The translations under genes and the position numbers were made by a program. The notes under the pieces are model-generated. The model saw only the letters and a program-made list of their open reading frames with translations. It ran no database searches and had not been told where the DNA came from. Source: Meconema thalassinum (lineage: Eukaryota; Arthropoda; Insecta; Orthoptera; Tettigoniidae). From it: a DNA stretch of 64,000 nucleotides. This document shows, piece after piece, positions 19,564 through 31,769 of the stretch (position 1 is its first letter; every line of letters begins with the position of its first letter). The stretch is from positions 1,015,653,441-1,015,717,440 of the forward strand of contig OX336389.2 in the NCBI GenBank assembly GCA_946902985.2. Reading direction: 5' to 3'.

Positions 19564-22500
19564 GGAGTGCCTTCTTGGTCTTCAAAATACCCTAGACACA
19601 CCCCTAGCACAGGGATGCCAAGCCTCCTACCTGCATGAGTCATCATGCACTTAAGCTTGTGAGAGAAAACCCCAGGCGACAACAAGCCTACTTCCTGGTT
19701 CTTGCACACAATTCCAGACTCTCTGACTGAAGATTATTACATTGTTAAAATATTCACATATAACTAGACTCAGATCCTGCCAATTACAATCCCTTAAAAC
19801 CTAAACAAATTAATCGGAAATAAATCACATGATATTATACAATTCATTACATAATTATAAAACATAAAAATATGTGGGCGATTATGAAAATCGTACGTCC
19901 CGAAAGTAAGGGTTCGATCCCTTGTGACCTGGGAAGGTTACAACTTTAATAAATCTGCATATTCCAAGTCGGGGGCAGCAACGTAAATCCATACGTGGCA
20001 TGCATTGTAAGAAAGGACAGAATGTATAAATTTGATCTTTAAGCCCATCTGTGTAGTTGAGTACCTCAATTTAGGCTCCACGATGACGACTGGTTATCTA
20101 AATATTCGAAATTTGATTGCCGACGCTGACAGCAGCCATCTCTAGTAGGCCTACGATATTTTCAACACTACCTTCAGGGAAATACCACAAACGTATCATG
20201 TTTCATGTTCCGGAGCACTCGTCTCAAAACTACGGTATCGGTACTCTGAAATAACATTACTTATACACACTCGCCTATGACACGTTATTACGTAAACCGG
20301 AATTTCACTCGAGTCAAGTACAAGGGAAGAGGTTTAAACTTGTTTACAAATAAAGCAACAACATTTACAACAATGCCAGTTATTGAATATAAAAAGGTTA
20401 ATTTTCTCCTCTTTAAGGGTAGCCTTAACACACATAAATTTAAAAAACTCAAAAAGTATTTGTATTAGATTGGTTAGACAGTATATTATTTATATCACAG
20501 GTACAATAATACGGCGAAATATATCACTTGTTAATTTTATAAAACTCCACGGAATTGTACGATATCTGTTAGTTTTATTTTATCGTCTATTATTTTCATA
20601 AACAGAGAAAAGCTTGAGCATAAGGCTCAATTACAAATTGAAAGAAGTGTTTTTTTACGTTCATATCACCATTCATGTATCACCATTCCTCTTGTTTAAG
20701 TCGAGAATGCGAATAATGGTAGTAAGGAGTACGTGATATAGTGGTTTTTATCCATTTTACTTAGTGGTTAGTAATAATCAGGCGAAATATTTTTATTGAC
20801 AAAACTAATTTTTACTAAAACCATAGGCTCGTGTTTATCAGGTCGCAGGCTACAAGTGTTTCATGATTCTAATAAGAGCAATGCGAAGTATTTCCGATTG
20901 GTTGTTTCGAAGAGGAAATACGTGACGATCTGCTGTAATGGCCAGTACAAACTAGATACCGTAGCCTACCGTATTTGGAAACAGTGCTATTTAAATAATT
21001 GGGCTGATTCAGATGTTGGTATTTTTCCACAGTTTAACTTAGTGATTTGGGATCATGTGTAAAATATGTCCAGTTATTTAGAAAGTTGGCGAACTGGATT
21101 AACGATACCACTTTAATGAACTACGGAACTTGACTTTTATTTTTGTCGATACCACTAGTTTTTTCCTGTTTTTAAGAACTGAACATTACGACGTTGAATC
21201 ACGAAGAAAAACGAACGTTAACGGACAAAAACTCAAAGAAAACATTCCTCCCATACTTGCCACAAAGTAGCAAATGATTTCAGAGCAGTCAAATAATGAA
21301 TTTCACGAAGTAAGTAAGAAATGAAACTTTCCTTTTTGTGTGTGTGTGAGGGGGGGATGTGGGGGATGGGGGAGGGGAGGGGGTGACAGGTAGGTAATGA
21401 AACGAAAATATTTACTTGGCCCCCCCCTGGAAACAATCCTATGGGCGCCCATGATGAGAACTTTATAGTAATGGGAGATTGGAATGCTGTGGTAGGAAAA
21501 GGGAGAGAAGGGAAGATAGTAGGAGGTTTCGGAATAGGTGAAAGGAATGATCGAGGAAGCAGGCTGGTAGAATTCTGCACCGAGCATGAGTTGGTCATAG
21601 CTAACACCTTATTCAATAACCACAATAGAAGAATATACACATGGATGAGACCAGGAGATACAGGGCGTTACCAAATCGACTTCATTATGGTCAAGCAGAG
21701 GTTTCGAAACCAGATTTTGGATTGTAAAACATATCCTGGTGCTGACATAAACTCTGACCACAATCTGGTTGTAATGAAATGCAGATTAAAGTTGAAAAAA
21801 CTGAAGAAAAGTCAAAAGCCAAAAAGGTGGGCAATAGACAGACTGAAAGAGAAGGATGTAAACGAAAGATTAAAGAAGAGTATAAAGGAAGGACTAATGA
21901 AAAACCCTAAACAAACTTCAATTGCAGACGAATGGGCACTTTTGAAGAATGAAATAACAAAATCCGCAGATGAAAACATTGGTAGGAAAGAAAGAATAGG
22001 TAGAAAACCGTGGATCACTCAGGATATACTAGAATTGATGGATGAAAGGCGGAAACACAAGAATGTAAGAGATGAAAAGGGGAAAGCAGAATACAGACGT
22101 CTGAGAAATGAGGTTAACAAGAAGTGCAAGGAAGCAAAAGAAGAATGGTTGAAAGAGAAATGTGCAGGTATAGAAAATTGTCTGAAATTAGGAAAAGTAG
22201 ACACAGCTTATGGAAGGATTAAGAATACTTTTGGGGAAAAGAAGACTAAGTGCTGTAATATTAAGGACAAAATGGAAAGCCTCTAACAGATAGGGAAGAA
22301 AAGGTTGAGAGATGGAAAGCTTACATAGAGAGTTTGTATAAGGGAAAGGAGATTGAGAATCATGTAATGGAAAGGGAGGAGGAAATTGATGAGGATGCGA
22401 AAGGAGATTTAATATTGAGATCAGAATTTGATAGAGCTTTGGAAGACTTAAGCAGGAACAAAGCACCAGGCATAGATGATATACCGATTGAGTTGCTACG

Positions 22501-24580
22501 CTGCATAGGAGATGCAGGTCTGATCAGGTTATTTCACTTGGTGTGTAGGATTTATGAGACAGGTGAGGTACCCCCTGATTTCAAGAAGAATGTAATCATC
22601 CCTATACCAAAGAAAGTGGGAGCTGACAGATGTGAAGATTACCGTACAATCAGCTTGATTACTCATGCTTCAAAGATCCTGTCTAGAATAATTTACAAGA
22701 GGATTGAAAGCCAGATAGAAACGGAGTTGGGCGAAGACCAATTTGGTTTCAGGAGAAATGTAGGAACAAGGGAAGCTGTACTAAGTCTTAAGCTGATTTT
22801 GGAAGGTAGAATAAGGAAAGATAAGAGAACGTTCATGGCTTTTGTAGACTTAGAAAAGGCTTTTGATAACGTTGATTGGACTAAATTGTTTGACATTTTG
22901 AAATCCATTGGAATAAAGTACAGGGATAGGAGGGTGATATACAATCTATACAGAAACCAGACAGCAGTCATTCGAGTTGAAGGACATGAGAGAGAAGCTG
23001 GTATTCAGAAAGGTGTAAGGCAAGGCTGCAACTTATCACCCATACTTTTCAATCTTTACATTGAACAAGCAATGAAGGAAATTAGAGAAAAATGTAAAGT
23101 GGGAGTGAAGATTCAAGGAGAAATAATTTCAACTCTGAGATTTGCTGATGACATCGTCATCTTGGCCGACAAGCCTGAGGAATTGAATGAGTTTTTGAAT
23201 GGTATGGACTCAGTCTTACGGAAAGAATTCATGATGAAAATTAATAAATGTAAAACAAAAATACTGGAATGCAGCCGAAATAAATCAGAAACCTCTATGG
23301 AGATCAAATTGGCAGGTGAAAAGCTGAAGGAAGTAGGAGACTTCTGTTACTTAGGAAGCAGAATAACCAGTGATGGACGAAGCAAAGAGGATATAAAAAG
23401 TAGGTTGGCTCAGGCAAAGAAAGCATTTCTACAAAAAAGGAATCTGCTGACATCGAATATAGATTTAGGTATTAGGAAGTCATTTTTGAAAGCCTTTGTC
23501 TGGAGTGTGGCGCTCTATGGAAGTGAAACTTGGACTATTGGTGCAGCAGAAAAGAGGAGAATTGAAGCATTTGAAATGTGTTGTTACAGGAGAATGATGA
23601 AGATCAGATGGGTAGATAGGGTTACAAACGAAGAGGTATTAAGACGAGTGGGAGAGGAGAGATGTTTCTGGCGACTGCTAATGAAGAGACGAGATAGGTT
23701 GGTAGGACACATACTAAGACATCCAGGAATAGTAAGCTTAGTTATGGAAGGAAGGGTCGAGGACAAGAACTGTAGGGGTAGACCAAGGTTAGAATATGTT
23801 AAACAGATTGCCTTGGATGTAGGGTGTGGTAGCTATGTAGAGATGAAACGTTTAGCTCAGGACAGGGAGGCATGGAGAGCTGCATCAAACCAGTCAAAAG
23901 GCTGAAGACTCAAACAACAATAAAGCATTCGCAAATTTTTCCAGGATGGAAACTGTGATAGCGACTGGCATTTACAGCAATCCATAAACTGCATTAAGTC
24001 TCGGAATAAAACTTCTTTAATGTGACGGTTCATTGTTTTCCATAATGATGAAGGCTACTGTGTACCGTAATGAAATTGTGGCGAGGAAGCCTTCTGTGAT
24101 ATTTTACTACCGTAAAATAATTATACTTACGATGGAAATGCAATTTTGGTCAGACAATTTATTATTAGACTGCACTTGTACATACTGTATCGAATGAATC
24201 GGTAGCGATATTTTTTCTGATAAAGATATTCTATCATGGAGGTTATGTATGGTATTGTTTCAATAAAACTGTCCACTTTAAAGTATTTGCTGCTATATAT
24301 ACTGTAGATATTATGTATGACACTTATTTAGTGGTTTAGTTTTGTAATCTTCGACACCACTGTTTAGAACCATTTTATACTCTGATACCATATCTGATAG
24401 AGAAGGTTAGGTTTTGTTGAAGATGTGGTTTTAAGGAACGTAACAAGTATCTGTCCTTAAATGTCGGAGATGACTGAAATGCTAGATACACGTGTAACCG
24501 GTACTTAAAACTTTTGATATAGGCCTACAAAATGGTCGGTGATTATTATATGACCTATCTTTCTTGATATTTTATTTGAA

Positions 24581-24778
24581 TAAAATAATGTTATTGGTTT
24601 TACGTCCCTTTTAACTACCCTGGCTTTTAGAGACGCCGGGGTGCCGGAATTTTGCCCCGAAGGGGATCTTTAACGTGCCAGTAAATCTACTGACACGGCT
24701 CCCTCGCATTTGCGCACCCTCAAATGCCAGCTGACTGCGCCAGGTTTCGAACCTGCAACCTTGGGCTAAGCAAGCGAG
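24581..24778 (-). repeat. tRNA-derived SINE, 15-bp TSD
   Basis: The TSD gatattttatttgaa occurs at 24566-24580 and 24779-24793. The head on the minus strand has B box aggttcgaaacctgg. The 3' end includes gtaaaaccaataacatta-type sequence. The empty site is present once in the inverted core copy (54015-54030). Confidence 0.92.
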
Positions 24779-24788
24779 GATATTTTAT

Positions 24789-25055
24789 TTGAAGAAACTC
24801 ACTGGCATCCGAGAGCAAATCCTAGATTTTGGGCTGGAGCAGGCCCAGTCGAGTACGGTAGTTCCTGTTATTTATAAGAAAGTTATGAAAAGAGTGATAT
24901 GTTGTATAGGCCTACAATGTAGTTGCAAGTGGAGTCAAGTTGTAAATTCTGACCAGTTTTGCTCATGCATTGAAAGTATTAAAAAAAGGTATCTCAAGGT
25001 TACTCTCGAGCCATTAATTTCATCAGTACAGTGTAGCGTTGTGTGTGGAAATTGA
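24789..25055 (+). pseudogene. Cys-rich ORF of core repeat, unrecognised
   Basis: I do not recognise this protein. The reading frame LKKLTGIREQILDFGLE then VMKRVICCIGLQCSCKW, SDQFCSCIESIKKRYLKVT and SSVQCSVVCGN is also found in the inverted copy (54034-53537), where it is longer and continues with GNCQTCKKEYNAP. Here a region after FGLE differs and a stop follows VVCGN. The CxC and CxxC pairs suggest a metal-binding segment, possibly an exon of a domesticated or old transposase. Nothing in the sequence fixes a function. Confidence 0.4.
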
Positions 25056-25334
25056 CAAACATGCAAGAACGAATATAATGCCCCAATAAGGAAACCCTTA
25101 TTCCCTTCTTCATTTCACACCATGTCCTCTACAGTACCGTTCCAATAGTTCTGTCTTGCAGAAAGTCACCAAATACCAGGTTTATTAAAAATTGCTGCAT
25201 TTGTATACTTTGCAAAAGCTAAAATAGTAATTGTGTACACCATGACATTCTTTATCTGAAGAATTATGGTAATTAACATAGGCTTATCGGAATCAGTGAA
25301 GTACAGCTAAGTTATTTCATTTTGTTGAAGTGCA

Positions 25335-25510
25335 ATCCACCTTGTTGCATAGTGACTAGAATTTTTGGCTGTCACCTTTAAGGTCTAGGTTTGATTCTTG
25401 GCTCTGGCAAGGAATTTAATTCTGCCTTGCATGGCAGAACTGAGCCAACACCACACATACCACAGATTACCTACTGCCACGTACACAAGGTCACATGACC
25501 ACAAAGTCAA
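25335..25510 (+). repeat. old tRNA-derived SINE shared by both core copies
   Basis: tRNA-like head with gttgcatagtgactagaat (A-box region) and aggtctaggtttgattcttgg (B-box region), followed by attctgccttgcatggcag. The same element lies inverted at about 53320-53480, so it predates the duplication. Confidence 0.75.
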
Positions 25511-25540
25511 AAACCTCTAAATGAATCAACAACACCAGGC

Positions 25541-26221
25541 TGAAGTACACAAAATGATGGTAGATAGCTCTCGAGATTGTGGTTAATGAATTTGATGCTT
25601 GGAAGTGTATGGAAGACTGCGATTATTACTTCATTGTGTAAACCTAACAGCTTTGATGTTAAAGGAGGAGAAAAAGGTACTGCTGTACTCCTGGAAGAGA
25701 GATTAACGTGGAGTACAGTTACAGTAGGGACTGGTGTGAACATTTCTGTAACAAGCAAAGTGAATGTTCCTCCACCTCACAATTGTGCTGCATCGTATGG
25801 ACTCTCCTACATACGAAGCTCATTGTGTGCCAATGTGCCATCAAGTAATAATTGCAGGGTTCGTTCCTTCCCATATACCTCTATGTTGTCAAGTCGAAAT
25901 AACTTACTCTTAAATGGTTGTCAATTAAGTAAATGGTCATATGCTTGTCATGTTCAGTTACACTGTACGGATTCATCAGCAAGTAATTGAAGAGATGAAA
26001 TCTACTTTAAATAATGTGTTTCAATTGGCCATGGTCTTTCCTTTATTGGCAATTACGACATAAAACTCGAGTGGCATGAACTACAATTTATGTTAACTGT
26101 AATTCAGGTAAGGACTGCAGACATTCAATTTTAAAGTAGTTCCTACCTTTGCTACCAAATGCTACCGTCAATGGCAACTAGTTGTGAACTTGGTTACTAG
26201 ATGCCACTGCAGTTGGCTCCT
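25541..26221. other. unassigned stretch
   Basis: Contains a 137-codon open frame (25577-25990, plus) with no recognisable domain and a competing open frame on the other strand; I do not call it a gene. No repeat boundary is recognised. Confidence 0.4.
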
Positions 26222-26482
26222 GGTGACGAACGTTGGAACTTAAGAGCGTAAAACAAATCTAACCTATAATTTAGCTTCACACAAGTGTAATTAGTGGAAG
26301 GTTCCTTTACATGCCATAAATCTATGACATGGGACCGCCAGCTTTACTTCCCCTTCAAAGGAAGGCATACTGAGGGATTTTTAACGCTCTTAAAAAATCC
26401 GACGACTTCGGCCGGGTTTGAACCCGCAACCTTGGGCATAGAAGCTCAGCATGCTACCAACTACGCCACCGAAGCCTCCAGC
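26222..26482 (-). repeat. tRNA-derived SINE
   Basis: Sister of 262-536: B box gcgggttcaaacccgg on the minus strand and a body with ttaaaaaatccgacgacttc on the plus strand. No TSD is recognised. Confidence 0.8.
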
Positions 26483-26523
26483 CACCATTCTCTGGCCCAT
26501 CATTTCAGTTAGGGCTTCGATAT

Positions 26524-27160
26524 TTCTCTTCTCAAGTTAGTCCCAATCCTCTTGAAATGTTGCCTGCAGATCACATAATGCCTCTGGAGCACATTTTGAA
26601 CTCTGTTCCATATTCCCAAACTTATCCCAAAGATCCTCTACGAGGGTTTTAGTTGGAACTGTGAGCTGGCTATGCACTGTAATACATATTGTGCTGCAGT
26701 GGACAAGTATCGTCATGCATGGACATGATTCCATCTCCAAGAAATAGTGTTATCGATGAGAATCTCACTGAGCCTGCCACTTTCAATGAAAACCAGTCTA
26801 TCCGAGCCTACATGGCAATGCCGCCCCACAAAATCATGGAGTCTTTATGGATACTGTGCACTCTGTATATCACTCTCCAAACTCTCTCCCTATCATCTGG
26901 AGATTTCAGGAAGAACCTGAGCTCTTCAAAAAACCGTACACGCTTCCATTGGGTGTGCTGACAAGCAAACTGAAGATGGGTGACTGTATTCTCCGTCAGA
27001 TCAGGTCCCATACCAGTTCACCTCTATCGAATACTTTGTTCTCTGAGGTGTTGTTGAACTGTCCTCTTATTTACATTTACATCCCAAACCTGCTGCATTC
27101 GACTCCAAGCCTCATCCGCGGTAGTAATGATCTCTGATGGCTCTGGCAATGCCTGCAGAG
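26524..27160 (-). pseudogene. Tc1-like transposase, degenerate
   Basis: A Tc1/mariner transposase relic read on the minus strand. A block HLQFACQHTQWKRVRFFEELRF matches the region just before and at the first catalytic Asp of Tc1-type enzymes, but the Asp is Glu here. Then follow SPDDRERVWR, SMILWGGIAM (the VMVWGGIS-like motif) and, in another frame, LVEDLWDKFGNMEQ, matching the PIEHLWD-like motif containing the last acidic residue. The end matches the conserved C-terminus (ALCDLQATFQEDWD). At least two frameshifts are present. No TIR pair was found, so it is a fragment. Confidence 0.75.
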
Positions 27161-27609
27161 CTCGGAGGCATTGTTTCAACTGAACTTTACTACTGAAATG
27201 AAGGGTGTCAGCTATTCATTTCCAAAAGGTTGCTATTGTTCTCTTAACCCGGGAGAGGTCGCGTTGACTCGTCGGAAATGAGAGGTCGCGCTGAGTCATT
27301 TAGATCAGGCTGTTTCAAATGACACATTACTTTACTGTGATTATTATTTCCTAGTTTTGTATTTATTTTTTATGGTTTTTGTTTGTTAGATTCATTTTAT
27401 TGTTTTAAATTTATTTTACAGGGAATCTTCTGGATTTTTGATAATTAAAAAACACGTAACAAAATTTGCTGAAAATCATAATACAGTCATATTTATTAAA
27501 ACTGTAAACTAAACAACTATTTCTAATAATAATAATGAAAAAGCAATATCTGCAATAACAATACAACAACAACAAAATTTTTAATAGGCTACAGTACACT
27601 TCAGTTCCT

Positions 27610-29430
27610 CATTCGTCGTCACCGCCTTCTGTTGTGCATGCGACACATGTTGAAACTGTGTGCTGCACTGGGTTTGCGCCAATCACAGTAGGCACAACGA
27701 CCAGGTCCGGTTTCCCGCCTTGATACTGCAGACTGTTCACATTGCACTTCAGTTGGTTCACTAAGCTCTTTCAGAATGCTGCTTATTCTCATCTTCATCT
27801 CCCCGGATAGGCAATAAATTGTTTCTCGATATTGTAAATATTCTAGACACAGTTCCCAGGAGAATTAAGGTTTACTGTGTATTTTCCCTTAGGACAATGA
27901 ATGCGTTGCTCCCAGCAACATTCAATAACCCATAGAACACAGTGAGTGGCCATCGACAGCCAGCCCTTGAAACTGAATAGGTCCCTTTCAGTTCATCGAC
28001 GGTATCCCGCCTCCCTTTGTCATGTTGTAGATGGTAGAACTCTCATCGATTGTGTCAGGATCATGGAAAGTGGAAATCAATAGGATGGCGTTATTTTTCT
28101 TGGAAGCATAAGAGAGCATCCCTAAATCCTAAACTACCTACTGCTGTTGACTGGCATTTTTGGTGCAATAATATTGGAGGAATCTCTTTCTTACTTTTCC
28201 GGAGTCTCCCTTTGTCATGTTGTAGATGGTAGAACTCTCATCGATTGTGTCAGGATCATGGAAAGTGGAAATCAATAGGAAGGCGTTATTTTTCTTGGAA
28301 GCATAAGAGAGCAGCCCTAAATCCAAAACTACTGCTGTTGACTGGCATTTTTGGTGCAATAATATTGGGGGAATCTCTTTCTTACTTTTCCGGAGTGTTC
28401 CGACAATATTTTTAGATGGTGGTTTTCAAGAAGAGAGATGGCCAGGGGGAAGGACATATCAATTGTCACATTCCTCCCACTGCCTAACATTGGCTGTACT
28501 ATTCTCTCAACAATGGCTCGTAATGAATTTTCACTTCTAAAGGGTCCTTCTGGTTGTTGACCAGGATACATTTCCATATGAACTGTGTAATATATTCTGG
28601 CACAAACTAAGGCAAAACTTGTTGATGCCATACTTGGCCGTTTTTTGCTTGGTATAAAAAAAATCGAATTTCCCTTGAAACGACTCGACCATTTCGTCCA
28701 CTGTACAATATTCACCTGGTGAATATGCCTGCGAGCATCGATCATCAAAATCCTGAAATATCTCACGGATTTTAGAAAGAGGATCTGATTGAGTTCTCTT
28801 ATCTCTGTCATGAACGTTATCGAATATCATAGCTCTAGGCAAAAATTTGAAGTGACGCAGGTTAATTGTCGTTCCGAATATTTCTACACAAGTCCCATCT
28901 GTTGACACATGTCTTCAAGATTTTGATGCAATGAACGAAACGCCAACAAGGTAAAGCAGCCCAAACACAGCTTTCAATTTTCGAACATCTGTAGAAAGAA
29001 CATCACATTCTCATGTGAAGTTCGCTAGTCTTTGTTCAATCCACATATTTGTAAATCCCACAATCTTTTCGATTTCGGAGTCTGGAAAATAAATGCTCCA
29101 AACTTCTATCGGAGAGCGAGTATTGCGAGCATCACCCTTGGGTCCAGATTGGTGAGAAATTAGATTGTGTCAGCGTGTCCTTCCCCTTTGTTAAGAGGAA
29201 TGTACTTGCTATGTTGTGACACCTTCATTAGCCATGTACGCTGGTCCAGCATTACTAGTACTTCTTCCGGTAGAGGCAAAAAATGGTGCGTTTTCTGTGT
29301 GTTGTATCGTATTTGAATTATGCGACAGGTTACCACAATATTGTTCATCCATAGATTCCTCTGAGTCAGTGTTGTGTTCACTACAAGCCAAGTTGTCCTC
29401 TGCACTTCCATCATCATCATCTTCAAACTT
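27610..29430 (-). pseudogene. piggyBac-type transposase, broken
   Basis: Cut-and-paste transposase of the surrounding element. Read on the minus strand: an acidic N-terminus (DSEESMDEQYCGN, about 29391-29340), an FPDSEIEKIVGFTN-like segment, then RFD-type LRHFKFLPRAMIFDNV (about 28860). The core YSPGEYCTVDEMVESFQGK has the DEM catalytic motif, then KYGINKF, YPGQQPEGPF and VTIDMSFPLAISLLE (second acidic region). The C-terminal cysteine-rich tail is visible as RCAYCDWRKP then NMCRMHN near 27700. Several frameshifts and a 195-bp tandem duplication (28011-28396) disable it. Confidence 0.88.
28011..28396. repeat. 195-bp tandem duplication in piggyBac pseudogene
   Basis: Units 28011-28205 and 28206-28396 are nearly identical, with small deletions in the second. 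Both start ctccctttgtcatgttgtag and end tacttttccggag. A local duplication after the gene died is the simplest reading. Confidence 0.9.
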
Positions 29431-31172
29431 CCCTGCTCTCAGTTGTTCTACGCCAAACAGTTCCCTTCGTACTCTGTCTTATTGCACTCTGAGTACTTTG
29501 TTTCTGTTCCGTTCTTCTTTCTCCACACTCTCTAAGAGCGTCCTAATTCCATCTTAATCTTCGGAGTCCATCATAAAATGCAAAACTCAACAGGTCGCGT
29601 GTGGTGGACAAGACCAGGTCTGGTATAATTGGTGAATAGTTCAACTTACCACGCAAAATTGGATTAGCGGACAGCAGGAAACTGTTGCTGTCCGTGACAA
29701 TTACATGAAGTATCCTGGTAGGGGCGTGCAGCAAACAACAATGGTGACGTGAACCAGTGGCGGCTCGTAGATCAAATATCAGGTGAAGAGCCAAACTCCT
29801 AATTTCATCAGTGCATGATGTTTGCGTTTGTGAATATTGACATCCTTTTCCTATTTTAATGCTAAAATATCTACTAAAAGCCTAGTACTTAAAACCAAAC
29901 CAAACATAAGTTATCACACTAAAAAGTCAAACTCGCTTATTTGTATAGCTTAAATGAATCCTCCGTTCTCTAAGGTTGGCAATCTTATCTATGATGTCCT
30001 CATAGAAGGTCTTCAATCAATTTCAACTACAATTCACGATTTATGGAGATAGCCAATGATGTAATTCTGGAGTCAGATATAGTGTTACATGCAAAAGTAT
30101 TGAATCTTTTCAAACAAGAGAAACTGCGTTGTACTGATGCACTTGTAGAAGGTATTGCCAGTACCCAATTAAGGTCGCCACGTACTCTTACACGATGAAA
30201 AAGTCTATTTTTGTGGCATCACTTTACTAAGTATTTTCTGGATTTATGCTAAAGGTACAGCTATGATTCTTGTCACATATAAGAAGCGGTATATTCTGAG
30301 CTGTTTATGACCATGTAGTGCTACTTTGCTTTTATAGGATGTGTGAAATGAATACAAATTTGGACAGATACATTTTCAAAAAAATGTTGTATAATTTGCT
30401 TCAGGTACACATTTCTCAGTTGTTTTTCAATCAAATATTCTCAAATTCTGTTCACACACTTGGAATGGATTATGGCAGATGAGTACCGGTAACCACTTTG
30501 TCTCATTATTATTGGGACAGAATGCAAGAAAAAAGAATCCGAACTCTTTCTTTTTAAATTTATTCAAAGATATGTATTAATTTTTCTCTTCCCAATCCAT
30601 GCCTACTATGTTTTGGAAGTGCAAATAGGTTAATATTCAAGTACTCCATTAGGCAAGTTAATGTAAAAAAATTAGCCCTCTATCTTAAATGGTTTCCTTG
30701 TTATTGGTACCTAAACATGGAAAATGAGTATTAACGGAAAACAGCTGGCAAAGTTAAAAGTGAATTATTCAGAGCATGGGACGCTAATTTTAAAAAAACG
30801 AATTTAAGGTAGTTGTAGACATAAAAAAACACAAACTATATATATTTGGATTCAGAAAAGAATGAGGAATTTTATGGCGCCAAAATCAAAAAATCGATAT
30901 TTTCATCATGCAAGAGTACGTCGTGTCCTTAAGCAAAAGTTTGTAAGTCTCTTCTATTCACGGAGTTCTTGATGTATTTCTCCCGACTATTTTTACGTTG
31001 TAGGATTCATGAGCATAAAAGAGTGACAGTTCATTTCTTAAATGTGGGGTAGGCCTATTGTTGATTATGTTTGTTATACAGCTCAAATTTGTCGGAATCT
31101 ATAAGACTTATTTAAGAATTGTAATTTATCACAGCCATGCGTTAGCATAGAAAAAAGCGGAACATTATTAAG

Positions 31173-31518
31173 AAAAAAAATGAAAATTCACAGCCTGCTT
31201 CTAGTCTCCGATTGGGTCAGGAATGGAATGAATGAAGCCCCCCCCCCCCCATCTAGCAGCGAGGATATGAACTGTGCCGGCTGCCGAGGCCTGACGCACT
31301 CCTCTGGGGCAATGATGAAATGAATGACAGATGAAATGAAATGATAGTGGAGAGTGTTGCTGGAATTAAATTTTTGACAGGGAAATCCGGAGTACCCGGA
31401 GAAAAACCTGTCTGCCTCCGTTTTGTCCAGCACAGATCTCACATGGAGTGACCGGGATTTGAACCACGGACCCAGCGGTGAGAGGCCGGCGTGCTGCCGC
31501 CTAAGCCACGGAGGCTCT
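31173..31518 (-). repeat. tRNA-derived SINE, 12-bp TSD
   Basis: TSD aacattattaag at 31161-31172 and 31519-31530. The minus-strand head contains gtggcttaggcggcagc (A-box region) and tggttcaaatcccgg (B box). The body has the conserved ctccgggtactccgg. A run of C follows at about 31237-31250 on the plus strand. Sister copy at 41895-42223. Confidence 0.95.
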
Positions 31519-31708
31519 AACATTATTAAGTCGGTCCTTAATATGATCTCTGATGTACTCTGATGTTGCATCAGTTATTTCCAGAGAACACACTTTGAAT
31601 TTTATTTTAATAATTTTGAGGTTCTAAGGACTTTTTAGATGTCAGTATCTTCAATAATTCCTTAAAGCGCACACGGTTTAAAGAGGTCTTGTCATGTCCT
31701 CTAGAAGA

Positions 31709-31769
31709 CGATGATGATGATGATAATTGTTGCTTTAAGAGGCCTAACATCTAGGTTATCGGCCCTCCT
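31709..31769 (-). mobile_element. 61-bp micro-retroposon (family i)
   Basis: TSD ctctagaaga at 31699-31708 and 31770-31779. The insert is the GGCCGATAACC...GGCC hairpin on the minus strand with a tail of ATC repeats. Confidence 0.85.

Larger units (their letters stand above)
18548..19938. mobile_element. 1.4 kb insert in element A, possible solo LTR
   Basis: Defined by comparison with element B, which is continuous across the junction (about 51110-51125). A possible 5-bp TSD is gttat/gttac. No protein is encoded. It holds a short degenerate tandem repeat (19325-19455) and a CCAAT/TATA pair (19530-19560). Length, promoter and short TSD would fit a solitary LTR, but clean TG...CA ends are not evident, so the class is uncertain. 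Confidence 0.5.
15945..21453. mobile_element. element A: DNA transposon with CATGGGCGCC ends
   Basis: Inserted in the LINE endonuclease. The TIR CATGGGCGCCCATA is present at both ends, and the 8-bp TSD has one mismatch (atgagaat / atgagaac). Removing it restores the LINE frame. An 8-bp TSD with a CA-start fits hAT or P-type elements; no intact transposase is seen. Interior sequence matches element B (49753-52664) along most of its length. Additional insertions here are a LINE fragment (16974-17645), a micro-insert (about 17803-17855) and a 1.4 kb insert (18548-19938). A second left-end-like sequence at about 16905 indicates further rearrangement. Confidence 0.85.
15417..23905 (+). pseudogene. 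LINE endonuclease-reverse transcriptase, disrupted
   Basis: Coding sequence in three blocks. Block 1 (15417-15943) is the endonuclease N-half with LRIGAWNVRSLLGSG and GISEMRWQEE. Element A then interrupts it inside a GDEN/FIVMGDWN motif. Block 2 (21462-22286) resumes in frame with VMGDWNAVVGKG and ends the endonuclease at INSDHNLVVMKC. A single-base frameshift near 22280 leads to block 3 (22334-23905), the reverse transcriptase. There YRTISLITHASKIL, AFVDLEKAFDNVDW, GVRQGCNLSPILFNLYIEQ and the catalytic FADDIVIL are intact, as is the C-terminal GRPRLEYVKQI region. Apart from the insertion and one frameshift the sequence is well preserved. Confidence 0.92.
15408..23917 (+). mobile_element. single-ORF LINE split by element A
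   Basis: A non-LTR retrotransposon of about 3.0 kb once element A (15945-21453) is removed. A short TSD caataa occurs at 15402-15407 and 23918-23923. The empty site is visible in the inverted core copy, whose plus strand reads ggtttattgcttcc at about 54669. The 3' end reads gaagactcaaacaaca, the same end as the 5'-truncated copy at 45008-46510. Domain content (APE endonuclease, reverse transcriptase, no RNase H, one ORF) suggests an RTE-like group, but I am unsure of the clade. Confidence 0.9.
23924..25540 (+). repeat. core repeat X1, main part
   Basis: Matches 54680-53330 in reverse, with landmarks tttttccaggatggaaac, tcattgttttcca, ggaagccttctgtgatattttac and attatctatatgtagatatt-like blocks. 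Most differences are substitutions. This copy carries an extra SINE at 24581-24778 that the other lacks. Its right side diverges after aaatgaatcaaca at about 25535. The rest of the core (P1) resumes at about 32885. Confidence 0.85.

Noticed and set aside
25577..25990. 137-codon plus-strand ORF
   Set aside because: No recognisable domain, competing open frame on the other strand, and no splice or promoter context; could be chance.
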